Source of the DNA: Acidimicrobiia bacterium UBA4744
GTDB lineage: Bacteria > Actinomycetota > Acidimicrobiia > Spongiisociales > UBA4744
DNA length: 64,000 nucleotides
NCBI GenBank assembly: GCA_002403855.1
Contig: DHIO01000026.1
Coordinates: 190,023-254,022, forward strand
Direction of reading: 5' to 3'
Within the stretch, counting starts at the first letter, position 1. Every line of letters begins with the position of its first letter. The notes under the pieces were generated by a model. The model was not told where the DNA came from. It was given only the letters and a program-made list of their open reading frames with translations, and did not search any database. Shown here piece by piece: positions 17,949 through 26,763 of this stretch. Made by a program: the position numbers and the translations under genes.

Positions 17949-18270
17949 TGTTTCGCCACGCTGAGGCCCGCCCGTCGCGATCGCTCTTTGCCCCGATCGT
18001 TCTCGCACTGACGATGACCGGGTGCGGCGGCGAAGGCGGGGTGTGGAAAGCAGCGAGTACGTCGATCCGCTCGAGATCGCTCAACTGGCGGCGAGAGCCT
18101 CAGGAGCTAGGGACGGTTCTCGCAGAGCGGGGGCATTGTGGTTTGCCGGCGGGCTCCTCCGCCTTCGGGAGGAAGGCCACTCGGCCGAGACGTACGTCGA
18201 CATCGCCGGTCCTGGAGGCCGGGGACGGAATCCGGGCCAGGGAACTCCGGGGCCCGACGCCGGCCGCGAC
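17949..18270 (+). pseudogene. Probable lipoprotein gene remnant, frameshifted
   Basis: This 436-base gap between oppositely oriented neighbours holds a frame starting at ATG 17949 after GGGAAGGG. It encodes a basic N-terminus, hydrophobic core and lipobox (FAPIVLALTMTGC), then becomes Arg/Ser rubbish after about 30 residues. Adding one G to the GGGG run near 18040 shifts into a plausible continuation (VESSEYVDPLEIAQLAARA, then REEGHSAETYVDIAGPG). No stop is found before the convergent MFS gene. A decayed or misassembled lipoprotein gene is the best reading, but the whole could be non-coding. Confidence 0.3.
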
Positions 18271-18278
18271 GACTGGCT

Positions 18279-19523
18279 TCACGCCGTGCCGGGACGGATG
18301 TCCAGTCGACGCCACACCGCCAGGATCCCTACGGCCACTGCCACGCCGGCGCCGCCCATTACCATGCGAACCGGCTCGGTAGAACCAAGGCGTACGAGCA
18401 GGTCGGCAACGCCCCCGGCAACCACTGCGCCGATGCCCAAGGCCACCCGAACTGCTATGTGGAATGCGGTGAACGCCAGCGTCCGCTGCTGTTCGGGAAG
18501 GGCAATCTGCAGCCCGCTGACCGCCGAGACGATCGCCGCTACCGCGGCAGCTCCAAACCCTACCGCTCCGAGCAGTGTGGCCGAAACGGTCGGCGACATC
18601 CCCATCAGGGACAGGATGATGCCCAGTGACAGCACGGCAATACGGACATCCCGGAACGGGTTGTCGGACGCCACCACCTGGACCAATCCCAGACCGATGA
18701 GGGCTCCGGCCCCGAAGAGGATGATCAAGAGGGCAAACTCGGTGTCGCCCGCGCCGAGGGTGTCCTGGACGAACACGATGCCTACGGAAAACACTGTTCC
18801 CAAACCCGCAGCCACCGAGGCGACCGGGATCAGCGCCGACCGGACGAGGGGGATGGAGAGGGCATCCCGAAAGCGAACCTCGCCGTCGGCTACTCCGACC
18901 CGTGCCCCGGCAGATCGAATCGGCCGCACCAGGTAGAACGATCCGAGGAATGTGAGGGCATCGACGAAGAACACCGGACCCAAACGGCCTCCCGGAAGAG
19001 AGACCGAGAGTCCTGCGGTCAAGGCTGCGAATGCTGCAAACAATCCGGCGCCGACCGGCAAACCGCCGTATTGGGCTCCGAGGACCAGGCCGTTGGCCAG
19101 GCGCAAATCACGTCTTTCGACCAGGTCCGGGACCATGGCGTCGCGAGCGGGCAAGTAGATCAGAGTGGCCGATTCGAGGACGAACACCCAGACGAGTACC
19201 CAACCGACGTTGCGCACGAGCGGGATGGCCACGACTACCCCAACTCGAACGAGATCCATGGCCAACATCGTCTTCTTGCGATCCCAGCGTCGGGCTGCCT
19301 GAGCGGCGAGCGGGCCGGCGATCGCCCCGGGACCCAACCGGATCGCCAGCATGCCTCCGACTGCGATCGCCGAACCGGATATGTCGAAGATCAGGGCCAT
19401 CAGTGCAATCGTGGCCATCCAGTCGCCGATTCCCGAGATCGCCTGGGAGCCCAAGAGCCGCCGGTAGTCGGACGATCCCAGGAGTCTGCCGACCGGGCGG
19501 CGTTCAGACGCAGTATCGCTCAT
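18279..19523 (-). CDS. MFS transporter (MFS_3/enterobactin-exporter-like)
   Basis: A 414-residue 12-helix major facilitator. The N-terminal LLGSSDYRRLLGSQAISGIGDWMATIALMALIFD and the A-loop ARRWDRKKTMLAMDLVRVG fit the drug/siderophore exporter branch that includes EntS. ATG 19523 has GGAG 4 bases upstream. Isolated gene with no biosynthetic partner nearby, so the cargo is unknown. Confidence 0.88.
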   Translation of the reverse strand: MSDTASERRPVGRLLGSSDYRRLLGSQAISGIGDWMATIALMALIFDISGSAIAVGGMLAIRLGPGAIAGPLAAQAARRWDRKKTMLAMDLVRVGVVVAIPLVRNVGWVLVWVFVLESATLIYLPARDAMVPDLVERRDLRLANGLVLGAQYGGLPVGAGLFAAFAALTAGLSVSLPGGRLGPVFFVDALTFLGSFYLVRPIRSAGARVGVADGEVRFRDALSIPLVRSALIPVASVAAGLGTVFSVGIVFVQDTLGAGDTEFALLIILFGAGALIGLGLVQVVASDNPFRDVRIAVLSLGIILSLMGMSPTVSATLLGAVGFGAAAVAAIVSAVSGLQIALPEQQRTLAFTAFHIAVRVALGIGAVVAGGVADLLVRLGSTEPVRMVMGGAGVAVAVGILAVWRRLDIRPGTA

Positions 19524-19652
19524 CGGTCTCCAACCTAGAGGCTTGCGAGCGTAGCGCTGTGTCTCTCGGCTCCAGGATCAGGTTGCCGGGTCTGGTCGGC
19601 GGCCTTCGGCGGACCCGAGTGGAAGTGAGATCCCGAGCGGCAGAGTTCTGGC

Positions 19653-20297
19653 TTACTCCGAGCCTGGAGTGATGACGAGGGTCTCCAGTCTCGTTCCCAG
19701 GAGGACTGCTACTTCGAAGAAGTCGGCGAGATCAAAACTCCCCTTCAGCGCGACATCGACGGGGGTGCGCCGGTGGGATGAGCAAACCGGGTGGTACGAC
19801 CCGGAACCGTACTTGATTCGTACCGGTGGCTCGAAACACCGGGTTGGAGAATAGAGGTCATCCCCTCCGGAACACTCGACCTTCAGCCCCAGCGGGCCAT
19901 CGATGGTGGCCTCTCGGCCCCGGTATCCGGCCTCGGTTGCGAACATAGGCCCGCCCACAACAACCCGGCCGTCCATCCAGACTCCGGGGCCCATCGGGCG
20001 AGCCAGCTCGGGCGTTCGATAGGCATAGATCCCGCATCGACAATCCTCCGCAGGCGGTACGTGCCCCCGCTGCTCTTCCTCGCCTTCCGCCAACCGATAG
20101 GCCCACGTGAGGGACGGATTGCACTCGGCTCGGAGCGTACGCGAAAGCCACACCTGGTCCTCGTGGGCGCTCCACAAGAGGGGCTCACCCGACCCGCCGG
20201 GACGGAGCCGCCACCGACGCCACGCCACCACCCGACTGGGTGAGAGCAGAGCACTCTCGGAGCCGATCCACGGATCGTCGCGCAGCAACTGACTCAT
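19653..20297 (-). CDS. Conserved hypothetical protein with Cys-rich core
   Basis: A 214-residue soluble protein. A central CRCGIYAYRTPE motif and GRVVVGGPMFATEAGYRGREATID resemble a recurrent actinobacterial family of unknown function (CxCGIYA followed by a GRV-E-GYRA element). Extra cysteines near the C-terminus (CFEPP, HPVCSSH) could complete a metal site. ATG 20297 is preferred over GTG 20327 because GGAGG lies 4 bases before it. No operon partner is evident. Confidence 0.65.
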   Translation of the reverse strand: MSQLLRDDPWIGSESALLSPSRVVAWRRWRLRPGGSGEPLLWSAHEDQVWLSRTLRAECNPSLTWAYRLAEGEEEQRGHVPPAEDCRCGIYAYRTPELARPMGPGVWMDGRVVVGGPMFATEAGYRGREATIDGPLGLKVECSGGDDLYSPTRCFEPPVRIKYGSGSYHPVCSSHRRTPVDVALKGSFDLADFFEVAVLLGTRLETLVITPGSE

Positions 20298-20505
20298 TGC
20301 GCCTCCGCCGGCGCCGATGTCCTTCACCGGCGCTCACCTACTTCATCGGCCGGCGTGCGGTCATCTCTTGAACGGTGGGCACAACAGGCCGGTAATTGGC
20401 GACGCCACCGTCCCCAGCAAGGTCTCTTTCCAACTGAAACCGATTTCCTCCCATAGGAGTCCAAATGGTTCACAATGGTGCAATCATCCGAGGGAGGAAC
20501 AGAAA

Positions 20506-20727
20506 TTGCCAACGACAACGCTGCGCTACATGACCCGCGAATCGCTTCAAGACGCTCGTCCCGTGTGGCACCAGGACCCGAACTGCGCAGGATCCCGCCT
20601 CGTCGTCGTCCTTGACGAGGTTGCCCGGAGGTTTGCCGTTCCCTGCGACGGTTGCTCCGACGAAACCATCTCCATAGAGATCAAGGAAGACTCCGACCTC
20701 CGGCTCCTGGCACCCGACAAGTTCTAG
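20506..20727 (+). CDS. Small hypothetical protein (73 aa)
   Basis: A 73-residue protein starting at TTG 20506, with GGGAGG 8 bases upstream. It contains three cysteines (QDPNCAGS; PCDGCSDE) and an acidic C-terminus. It converges with the response regulator gene (9-base gap). The 208 bases upstream (20298-20505) hold no gene and should contain divergent promoters. No family recognised. Confidence 0.6.
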   Translation: MPTTTLRYMTRESLQDARPVWHQDPNCAGSRLVVVLDEVARRFAVPCDGCSDETISIEIKEDSDLRLLAPDKF

Positions 20728-20736
20728 CGTCTTCCC

Positions 20737-21369
20737 TCAGATGATCCTGCGGTCGGATGCCCATCGAGTCAGTTCGTAGCGCGACGACAACTGCAGCTTC
20801 CTGAGCACGGCGGACACGTGTGACTCCACAGTCTTGATGGAGATCGACAACCGGCGCGCCACCTGTTTGTAGCTGTAGCCTCGGGCGATCTGTCGGAGGA
20901 CTTCCTTCTCGCGAGGTGTGAGCTGATCGAGTTCCGGATCCATGGGAGCGGGAACCGTCTCGGCAAACGCATCGAGGACGAAACCGGCCAGCCTGGGTGA
21001 GAAGACCGCGTCTCCGTCGTTGACACGGCGGATGGCGGATGCCAGTTCCACGGGCTGGATCGACTTCGTGACATATCCGCGAGCGCCCGCCCGGATCATG
21101 GCGATCACATCTTCGGCTGCGTCGGAAACCGAGAGCGCAAGAAATTTCGTTTCGGGTTGCGTCTCGTGCACAGCCCGCACGACGGCCAGTCCGCCTCCGC
21201 CGGGCATGTGCACGTCGACCAGCACGACGTCGGGTTGAGTCGCCTGAATGTCCTCGATAGCGTCATCGACGTCCGAGGCCACACCCACGAGTTCGAAGGA
21301 GGCGTCGAGTTCGGCTTTGACCCCGGACAAGAACAACTGGTGGTCGTCGACCAGAAACACCTTGATCAT
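20737..21369 (-). CDS. NarL/LiaR-type response regulator
   Basis: A 210-residue two-component regulator. The receiver domain spans 1-120, with acidic pair DD at 8-9, the phospho-accepting Asp in VVLVDVHMPGGGG and Lys in YVTKSIQP. The LuxR-type helix-turn-helix follows from about 148 (LTPREKEVLRQIARGYSYKQVARRLSISIKTVESHV). Its ATG overlaps the stop codon of the kinase gene (ATGA), so the pair is translationally coupled. It is expected to control the divergent PspC-domain genes. Confidence 0.93.
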   Translation of the reverse strand: MIKVFLVDDHQLFLSGVKAELDASFELVGVASDVDDAIEDIQATQPDVVLVDVHMPGGGGLAVVRAVHETQPETKFLALSVSDAAEDVIAMIRAGARGYVTKSIQPVELASAIRRVNDGDAVFSPRLAGFVLDAFAETVPAPMDPELDQLTPREKEVLRQIARGYSYKQVARRLSISIKTVESHVSAVLRKLQLSSRYELTRWASDRRII

Positions 21370-22655
21370 GGTTTCCTCATTGCGAGATGTACCTCGGTCC
21401 CCTCGCCCGGTTGACTCTGAACGCGGGCCGATCCTCCCTGACGGTGCAGCCGGCCGACGATCGAATCGGCGATACCACGTCGATCTTGCGGAACGGAGTC
21501 GGGATCGAACCCAACTCCCTGGTCACTCACGTATATGTCCACGTTCGAACCCTCCACCTCCGCGAACACAGATACCAGGTCCCCACCCGAGTGCTTGGCG
21601 GCATTGGTCATTGCCTCGCCGGCGGCCCCCACCAGGGAACGGATCGAATCATCGAGGGGAAGGTCACCGGCTGTAACCACATCAACAGGGACCTGGTGGG
21701 TTCCTTCCACCCGTGAGGCCATAGTCTCAAGAGCCTGGCGAAGGGTCTCATCGGTGGTTGCCTGTCCGCCGCCGTACAACCAGCTTCGTAGCTCGCGTTC
21801 CTGCAGACGGGCCAGCATCGCCATGCGGCGGGGATCGTCGGTCCTCTGCATCAAAGCCAGCGTCTGGAGAACGGAATCGTGGAGATGCGCGGCCACCTCA
21901 GCCCGCTCGTCCAGCCTGATCCGTTCTCGGCGCTCATCGGCCAGCTGGTTGACCAATCGCCACATCCAAGGGCCGAACACCAGCAGGAACCCGGCCACCG
22001 TCACGACCACGGCCAGCACAACTCCACCCACCAGACCCACCGCGTCAATCGACTGGAGATAGAACCCCAGGCCGGCCGTCATGAGCACGCCACCCGCGAC
22101 GATGCGCGCCGCACTCCCTCCCTTGCTCGTTTCACCGACGGGAAAGGCCCGGCGAGTCCAACGGGAACGGCGGGTCTGATCGATGAGCGACCACGTGAGG
22201 GCAAAACCGAACGAAGCCATCGCAACCGGCCAGACGAGCGAGTCGCCGAACCACAGGCCCAGCGACCGGAGCAGCAGCAAGAATCCGAAGAAGATCATGC
22301 CGAGGGCCACCCGACGCCGGGCCCCCCGCACCGCCAGCCTATTGTGCAATGCGGCCGCCGACTGCGGATCGGGGTCATCGAGGGTCAACACCCAACCGGC
22401 CAGATAGGCCAGCACCCCTACTCCCCCGGCCAGGGCCAAGGTGATGAACCCTGCCCGCACAAACACAGGATCGATGTCCAGCACATCGGCGATACCGGCC
22501 GCCAGACCCGTGAGGACACGGTCGTCCTTGTTTCGACGAATTGCCAGGCCGGGTCGTTTGACCCGATCCGCGCTTGCAGTGTGATTGGTGACCTGATCGG
22601 TGATGACGAACTCCTGACCCTGCGAAGATGATCCCACAGTGACTCCCGGCTCCAC
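21366..22655 (-). CDS. Sensor histidine kinase with N-terminal PspC domain
   Basis: A 429-residue membrane kinase. Residues about 35-95 are a PspC domain (RRNKDDRVLTGLAAGIADVLDIDPVFVRAGFITLALAGGVGVLAYLAGW). Further transmembrane helices run to about 240, then a HisKA_3 dimerisation/phospho-acceptor domain (AAHLHDSVLQTL) and a HATPase_c domain (AAGEAMTNAAKHSGG; SDQGVGFD). This PspC-kinase architecture is typical of actinobacterial envelope-stress systems. The GTG at 22655 is uncertain; an internal start such as GTG for VKRPGLA is possible. Divergent from the PspC membrane genes, with about 95 bases between. Confidence 0.9.
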   Translation of the reverse strand: MEPGVTVGSSSQGQEFVITDQVTNHTASADRVKRPGLAIRRNKDDRVLTGLAAGIADVLDIDPVFVRAGFITLALAGGVGVLAYLAGWVLTLDDPDPQSAAALHNRLAVRGARRRVALGMIFFGFLLLLRSLGLWFGDSLVWPVAMASFGFALTWSLIDQTRRSRWTRRAFPVGETSKGGSAARIVAGGVLMTAGLGFYLQSIDAVGLVGGVVLAVVVTVAGFLLVFGPWMWRLVNQLADERRERIRLDERAEVAAHLHDSVLQTLALMQRTDDPRRMAMLARLQERELRSWLYGGGQATTDETLRQALETMASRVEGTHQVPVDVVTAGDLPLDDSIRSLVGAAGEAMTNAAKHSGGDLVSVFAEVEGSNVDIYVSDQGVGFDPDSVPQDRRGIADSIVGRLHRQGGSARVQSQPGEGTEVHLAMRKP

Positions 22656-22751
22656 AACAGGTGAATACCCTGAGACAAACCCTCAGCATCGGGGTTTCTG
22701 AAGGGACACACCTCATAGACGCGTGGTGTGCCGGAGCCGGAGAATGCACCC

Positions 22752-23939
22752 ATGACCAACGACACGAATCTCGAGCTTCCACCCGAGGAGGCTGCCGGAA
22801 ACGACGAGCAGCCGCCGGACGGCGGAACAGAGGCCGCCCGCCCGCCTCTGCGTCGATACGACGGAATCCTGGGTGGGGTAGCCGCCGGCCTGGCCGGTTA
22901 CTTCCGGCTTGCTCCGTGGCTGATCCGACTCGCGTTCGTCCTCCTGAGCTTCTTCGGTGGGCTTGGCATCTTGCTCTACGCGGCAGGCTGGCTCCTGATC
23001 CCCTCCACGGGAACCGACCAATCGATCGCCGATCACTGGTTGTCGGAATTAGGCGCGGGTCGATCGTGGATCGGTGCCGCCCTGATTGCACTGGCTGCAA
23101 TCTGGCTGCTCACGTCTCTGGACATCACCCGCTGGGGTCTTGCCTGGGCAGTCGCGTTTCTCGTCCTGGGCGTACTCCTCTATCGACAGGAAACCCCCCC
23201 AGAAGAGAGTGCGTCGAGACCGGCCGAAGCCGCGGCAGGTTTGCCAGCACCGTTGGTCGGGCCTGCCGACAACCAGTCCCAATCGCCTCGTCGCTCGCCG
23301 GCACGGCGGCCACGCCAACCGCGGCAGGTGCGGACGCCGTCCATGTTGGGCCGCTACACCCTGGCTGCCGGCCTCATCGGCGTTGGAGTACTCGCCCTGC
23401 TGGACGGGGCCGGAGTCCTGTTCCCTGACGTGCGCCACTACCTGGCGCTGGCAGTGGGCATCGTGGGGATCGGTCTGCTGGTCGGAGCGGTCTGGGGTCG
23501 TTCCCGCCTGCTCATCGTCGTCGGACTCTTCCTGGCCTTTCTGATGGGCGCTGCGACCATCGGAGAAGCGGTAGATACCTTCACCGACGAGGTGCAGACC
23601 TATTCACCGGCAACTTTTGGTGAGGTGTCAACGAACTACACCATGGACAGTGGCACCCTGATCATCGATCTCACCAAGGTCGACTGGCAGAACCGGGTGA
23701 TCGCCATCGACGCCGAGCTTGGGGCGGGCCGAATCGAAGTGAAGCTGCCCGAAATCGTCTCCGCCGCCGTGAACGCCCGCGCCGGGGTCGGGCAAGTCGA
23801 GGTCTTTGGGCGCAGCAGCGAAGGCTTCGGCATCGGCCGCTCGGCCTCAGTCACCGGGCCGGATGGATCCGGCGACATCACCATGACGATCCGAGTCGGA
23901 GCCGGCCAAATCACGGTCAACCAGGAGAGCAACTCATGA
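22752..23939 (+). CDS. PspC domain membrane protein with LiaF-like C-terminal domain
   Basis: A 395-residue protein. A hydrophilic N-terminus leads into a PspC domain (RRYDGILGGVAAGLAGYFRLAPWLIRLAFVLLSFFGGLGILLYAAGWLLIP), more transmembrane helices, a Pro/Arg-rich linker and another helical block. The extracytoplasmic C-terminal domain from about 295 has beta-repeats (TLIIDLTKVDW; AELGAGRIEVKLPE; AGVGQVEVFG), like the LiaF/DUF2154 cell-wall-active antibiotic response domain. ATG 22752 has GGAG 9 bases upstream; a GTG at 22728 lacks one. Likely the signal-modulating partner of the divergent kinase. Confidence 0.87.
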   Translation: MTNDTNLELPPEEAAGNDEQPPDGGTEAARPPLRRYDGILGGVAAGLAGYFRLAPWLIRLAFVLLSFFGGLGILLYAAGWLLIPSTGTDQSIADHWLSELGAGRSWIGAALIALAAIWLLTSLDITRWGLAWAVAFLVLGVLLYRQETPPEESASRPAEAAAGLPAPLVGPADNQSQSPRRSPARRPRQPRQVRTPSMLGRYTLAAGLIGVGVLALLDGAGVLFPDVRHYLALAVGIVGIGLLVGAVWGRSRLLIVVGLFLAFLMGAATIGEAVDTFTDEVQTYSPATFGEVSTNYTMDSGTLIIDLTKVDWQNRVIAIDAELGAGRIEVKLPEIVSAAVNARAGVGQVEVFGRSSEGFGIGRSASVTGPDGSGDITMTIRVGAGQITVNQESNS

Positions 23940-24160
23940 ACGAAAGACACCCTCTGGACATCATCTCCCTGATCTTCGGCGTCCTGTTCGTCGGCCTTGC
24001 TGTGCCCGTTCTCCTCCTGGACACCCAGCTGCGCATCGACGTCCGATGGGCTCTCCCGGCCACCGTGATCGTCATCGGAGTCCTCCTCCTGTGGTCTGCG
24101 CTGCGGCCCGGCCGGAAAAGGGTCACCAACGTCGAGACGGCCATTGACGAAGACCGATAG
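23936..24160 (+). CDS. Small two-helix membrane protein
   Basis: A 74-residue protein with two transmembrane helices (IISLIFGVLFVGLAVPVLLL and WALPATVIVIGVLLLWSAL) and charged ends. Its ATG overlaps the stop of the PspC protein (ATGA), so it belongs to that operon and probably to the same envelope-stress unit. The 159 bases after it, before the convergent oxoamine synthase gene, hold no gene. Confidence 0.8.
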   Translation: MNERHPLDIISLIFGVLFVGLAVPVLLLDTQLRIDVRWALPATVIVIGVLLLWSALRPGRKRVTNVETAIDEDR

Positions 24161-24319
24161 CCCGACGAGGACCAACAACCCTCAGAGGAAGCACTGCCGG
24201 CCAACCCGACAACCAGCCGGGTGGTCGCATCTAAGGCCCCGCGGTCTTGACGGAGATCAGCGAAGCTGGATTCTCCCCGGAATCGATCTCAATGAGGCCG
24301 GGGGCGCCACAGACCCGGC

Positions 24320-25540
24320 TCAGATGAGCCCCACCTGTTTGCCTACCTGTTCGAACGTCTCCAGAACGCGATCAAGTTGATCATCGGTGTGAGTAGCCAT
24401 CACGCTGGTCCGCAGCAGCTGCCTTCCCTTGGGCGTCGCCGGGGAGATGATGGCATTGACGTAGATCCCGGCGTCCAGCAAGTGCTTCCACATGAAGAAG
24501 GTCAGTGTGTCGTCGCCGACGATCACCGGGATGACCGGCGTCACCGAAGCGCCGGTGTCGAAACCCAGCCCGCGGAGGCCGCTCCGCAGCCGGTCGGCGT
24601 TCGCGTGCAGCCGCACCACCCGCTCGGGTTCGGCTTGCATGACGTGCAAAGCGGTCAACGCCGCGGCCGCGTTCGCAGGCGGGATCGACGCGCTGAAGAT
24701 GAGCGATCGAGCGTGGTGTTGGATGTAGTGAACGATCTGCTCATCTCCGGCTACGAAGCCCCCCAGCGAAGCCAGCGATTTGGAGAAGGTCGACATGATG
24801 AGGTCCACCGACTCCGTGACCCCGAAGTGAGCGGAGGTGCCGTGACCATCGGCCAGCACCCCCAAAGCGTGGGCGTCATCGACCATCAGCCGAGCCCCGA
24901 ACCGCTTGCACAGTTCGACGATCTCGGGAAGAGGGGCCAAGTCTCCCTCCATGCTGTAGAGGCCGTCGACCACAACGAGCTTGCCGCGATCGGCGGGGAC
25001 GTCGGCAAGGGTCCGCTCGAGTTGTTCCATGTCGTTGTGCCGGTAGCGCTTTATCTGGCCCCAGCTCAGCCGAGCGGCGTCGACGATGCTGGCATGATCC
25101 TCCTTGTCGAGGATCACCGTGTCGAAGCGGCCGACCAGCGACGACACAACTCCCAGGTTGGTTTGCATGCCGGTGGAGAACACCAAGCCGGCTTCCTTGC
25201 CGACCCAAGCTGCCAACTCCCGCTCCAATTGAAGGTGAAGTTCGAGAGTTCCGTTCAGAAATCGCGACCCCGTGCAACTGGTACCAAACTCGGCGACTGC
25301 CTGTTGGGCTGCCTCACGGACCTTGGGGTGTGTGGTCAATCCGAGGTAGTTGTTCGAGCCGAACATCAAGATGCGGCGGCCCCGGTAGACGGCTTCGGCA
25401 CCCTCGGTGCCCTCCATGGCGAGGAAGTACGGATAGAGGCCCAGCGCCTTGGTCTCATGGGCGATCGTGAAGGCATGGGCCTTGTCGAAGAGGTCCGCCA
25501 TGACAGCCGGCGGTGCGATGCCGGGTTCGGTGCTCGTCAT
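24320..25540 (-). CDS. Alpha-oxoamine synthase, serine palmitoyltransferase-like
   Basis: A 406-residue PLP enzyme of the family that condenses an amino acid with an acyl-CoA with loss of CO2 (KBL, BioF, HemA, SPT). The lysine that binds PLP is in TFSKSLASLGG (K254); SPTs have TFSKS-A-x-GG, whereas KBL and BioF usually read T-x-x-K-A-x-G. GSRFLNGTLELHLQLE, FSTGMQTNLG, DHASIVD (stacking His149) and VDDAHALGVL are all present. ATG 25540 overlaps the stop of the upstream reductase gene. With a ketosphinganine-reductase-like neighbour, serine palmitoyltransferase (L-serine + acyl-CoA or acyl-ACP to 3-ketosphinganine) is the best call; a 2-amino-3-ketobutyrate ligase is the alternative. Confidence 0.85.
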   Translation of the reverse strand: MTSTEPGIAPPAVMADLFDKAHAFTIAHETKALGLYPYFLAMEGTEGAEAVYRGRRILMFGSNNYLGLTTHPKVREAAQQAVAEFGTSCTGSRFLNGTLELHLQLERELAAWVGKEAGLVFSTGMQTNLGVVSSLVGRFDTVILDKEDHASIVDAARLSWGQIKRYRHNDMEQLERTLADVPADRGKLVVVDGLYSMEGDLAPLPEIVELCKRFGARLMVDDAHALGVLADGHGTSAHFGVTESVDLIMSTFSKSLASLGGFVAGDEQIVHYIQHHARSLIFSASIPPANAAAALTALHVMQAEPERVVRLHANADRLRSGLRGLGFDTGASVTPVIPVIVGDDTLTFFMWKHLLDAGIYVNAIISPATPKGRQLLRTSVMATHTDDQLDRVLETFEQVGKQVGLI

Positions 25541-26373
25541 GTCCTGCCGACCTTTCTTTTGGCCCTGGTCAAATCTCGATCCAGGAAGGCCCGGACCAGT
25601 TGCGGCGCATATCTTTGCAGCCTCCACACCATCCGTGTCCGATTTGGGAGAATATGGAACCTCCCCCGCACGATACCGTCGACGAACTGGCAAGCTACAT
25701 CGTCCGGCTGGGCGAGTTTGATGTTGGCGGACATCTCATGGGTTTCGGGAGGTTTCGTGAGGTTCTCGCGAGCGAACCCCGGCGTGTCCGTGTCGGGTGG
25801 ATAGAGTACCGATACCCGGAGCCCGGCCGGCCGCAACTCGTGGCGCAACACTTCGGCCAGGCCGACCAGGGCAAACTTGGACGGCGAGTAGGCCGCATAG
25901 CCGATGATCCCAACATACCCCGCCACCGAGGAGACAAAGGCGATGTGTCCCCGGCGCGCGACCAGCATATGGGGCAGCACGACGAGCGTCGGGATCAATT
26001 GACCGAAGTAGTTGCAGTCCATCTGCCGCTGGTAGTCCTCGAGGCCGAGATTGCTGACGTAGTCCGGCTGGGCGTAGCCGACCGAGTTGACCAGGTAGTC
26101 GGGAACCCCCCTCTCTGCGATCCAAGCCTCCAATTTGGGGCCAATGTCGTCCCGATCGGCTGCGTCGGCTGGGATCGTATCGACGAACTGGCCCGGCACC
26201 GAGGCAAGCGTGCGCAGGCGGCCGCCGGCTTCTTCAAGGGTTCCGTTGCCGCGAGCGACTACCGCTACCGACCCACCCAGTCGCACGATCTCCGCCGCGG
26301 TGGAGAAGCCGATTCCCTTGGATCCACCACACACGATGGCCGTGTGACCTGCCAGCCGGTTTGTATTCGCCAT
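25537..26373 (-). CDS. Short-chain reductase resembling 3-ketosphinganine reductase (KDSR)
   Basis: A 278-residue SDR with the cofactor loop GGSKGIG (16-22), Ser148/149, and catalytic Tyr162 and Lys166 (YSPSK). The C-terminal region YPPDTDTPGFARENLTKPPET (191-211) closely follows the segment of eukaryotic KDSR that reads YPPDTDTPGF with a downstream TKP-ET; ordinary bacterial SDRs lack it. Its stop overlaps the start of the serine palmitoyltransferase-like gene, so both are made together. It would reduce 3-ketosphinganine to sphinganine with NADPH. The divergent intergenic region at 26374-26507 should carry the promoter. Confidence 0.82.
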   Translation of the reverse strand: MANTNRLAGHTAIVCGGSKGIGFSTAAEIVRLGGSVAVVARGNGTLEEAGGRLRTLASVPGQFVDTIPADAADRDDIGPKLEAWIAERGVPDYLVNSVGYAQPDYVSNLGLEDYQRQMDCNYFGQLIPTLVVLPHMLVARRGHIAFVSSVAGYVGIIGYAAYSPSKFALVGLAEVLRHELRPAGLRVSVLYPPDTDTPGFARENLTKPPETHEMSANIKLAQPDDVACQFVDGIVRGRFHILPNRTRMVWRLQRYAPQLVRAFLDRDLTRAKRKVGRT

Positions 26374-26507
26374 AGCGCCTCCACTCCCGCCGGATCTTGC
26401 GCCGGGCCGGGTGTGGCGTCGTAGCGTACGCGTCGGGCCATCCGAACGCTAGCGCGCCGGCCGGATCGGCTCCGTGCGAGAATCGACCGGGAAGAGAGGA
26501 GCACTCG

Positions 26508-26756
26508 ATGACCCACGACGCGCCGGCCGTCAGGGCGCTTGGTGAAGCCGGGTATGAACCCAACCGGCTCGCCGCTCTGGCGGGGCTGAGGGGGAACGAG
26601 GTGACGGCCGAACTGGTCGGGCGCCGGGCTCTCTCCGACAGAACCATGGCGGCCCTGCGGGGACTGCTCGGCCCTCATCTCGCCGAAGAAATCGCTGCAC
26701 AGGCCGGTGCCTCGCGCGCCGCCTATCTGATGGAGGTCCAAGCCGGACGGATGTAG
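26508..26756 (+). CDS. Small hypothetical protein (82 aa)
   Basis: An 82-residue, Ala/Leu/Arg-rich helical protein (ALGEAGYEPNRLAALAGLRG; EEIAAQAGASRAAYLMEVQ). ATG 26508 has AGAGGAG 6 bases upstream. Divergent from the KDSR-like gene and convergent with a deazaflavin-type gene 7 bases away. Helix-turn-helix-like spacing is possible but not convincing. Function unknown. Confidence 0.6.
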   Translation: MTHDAPAVRALGEAGYEPNRLAALAGLRGNEVTAELVGRRALSDRTMAALRGLLGPHLAEEIAAQAGASRAAYLMEVQAGRM

Positions 26757-26763
26757 CTGCCGA

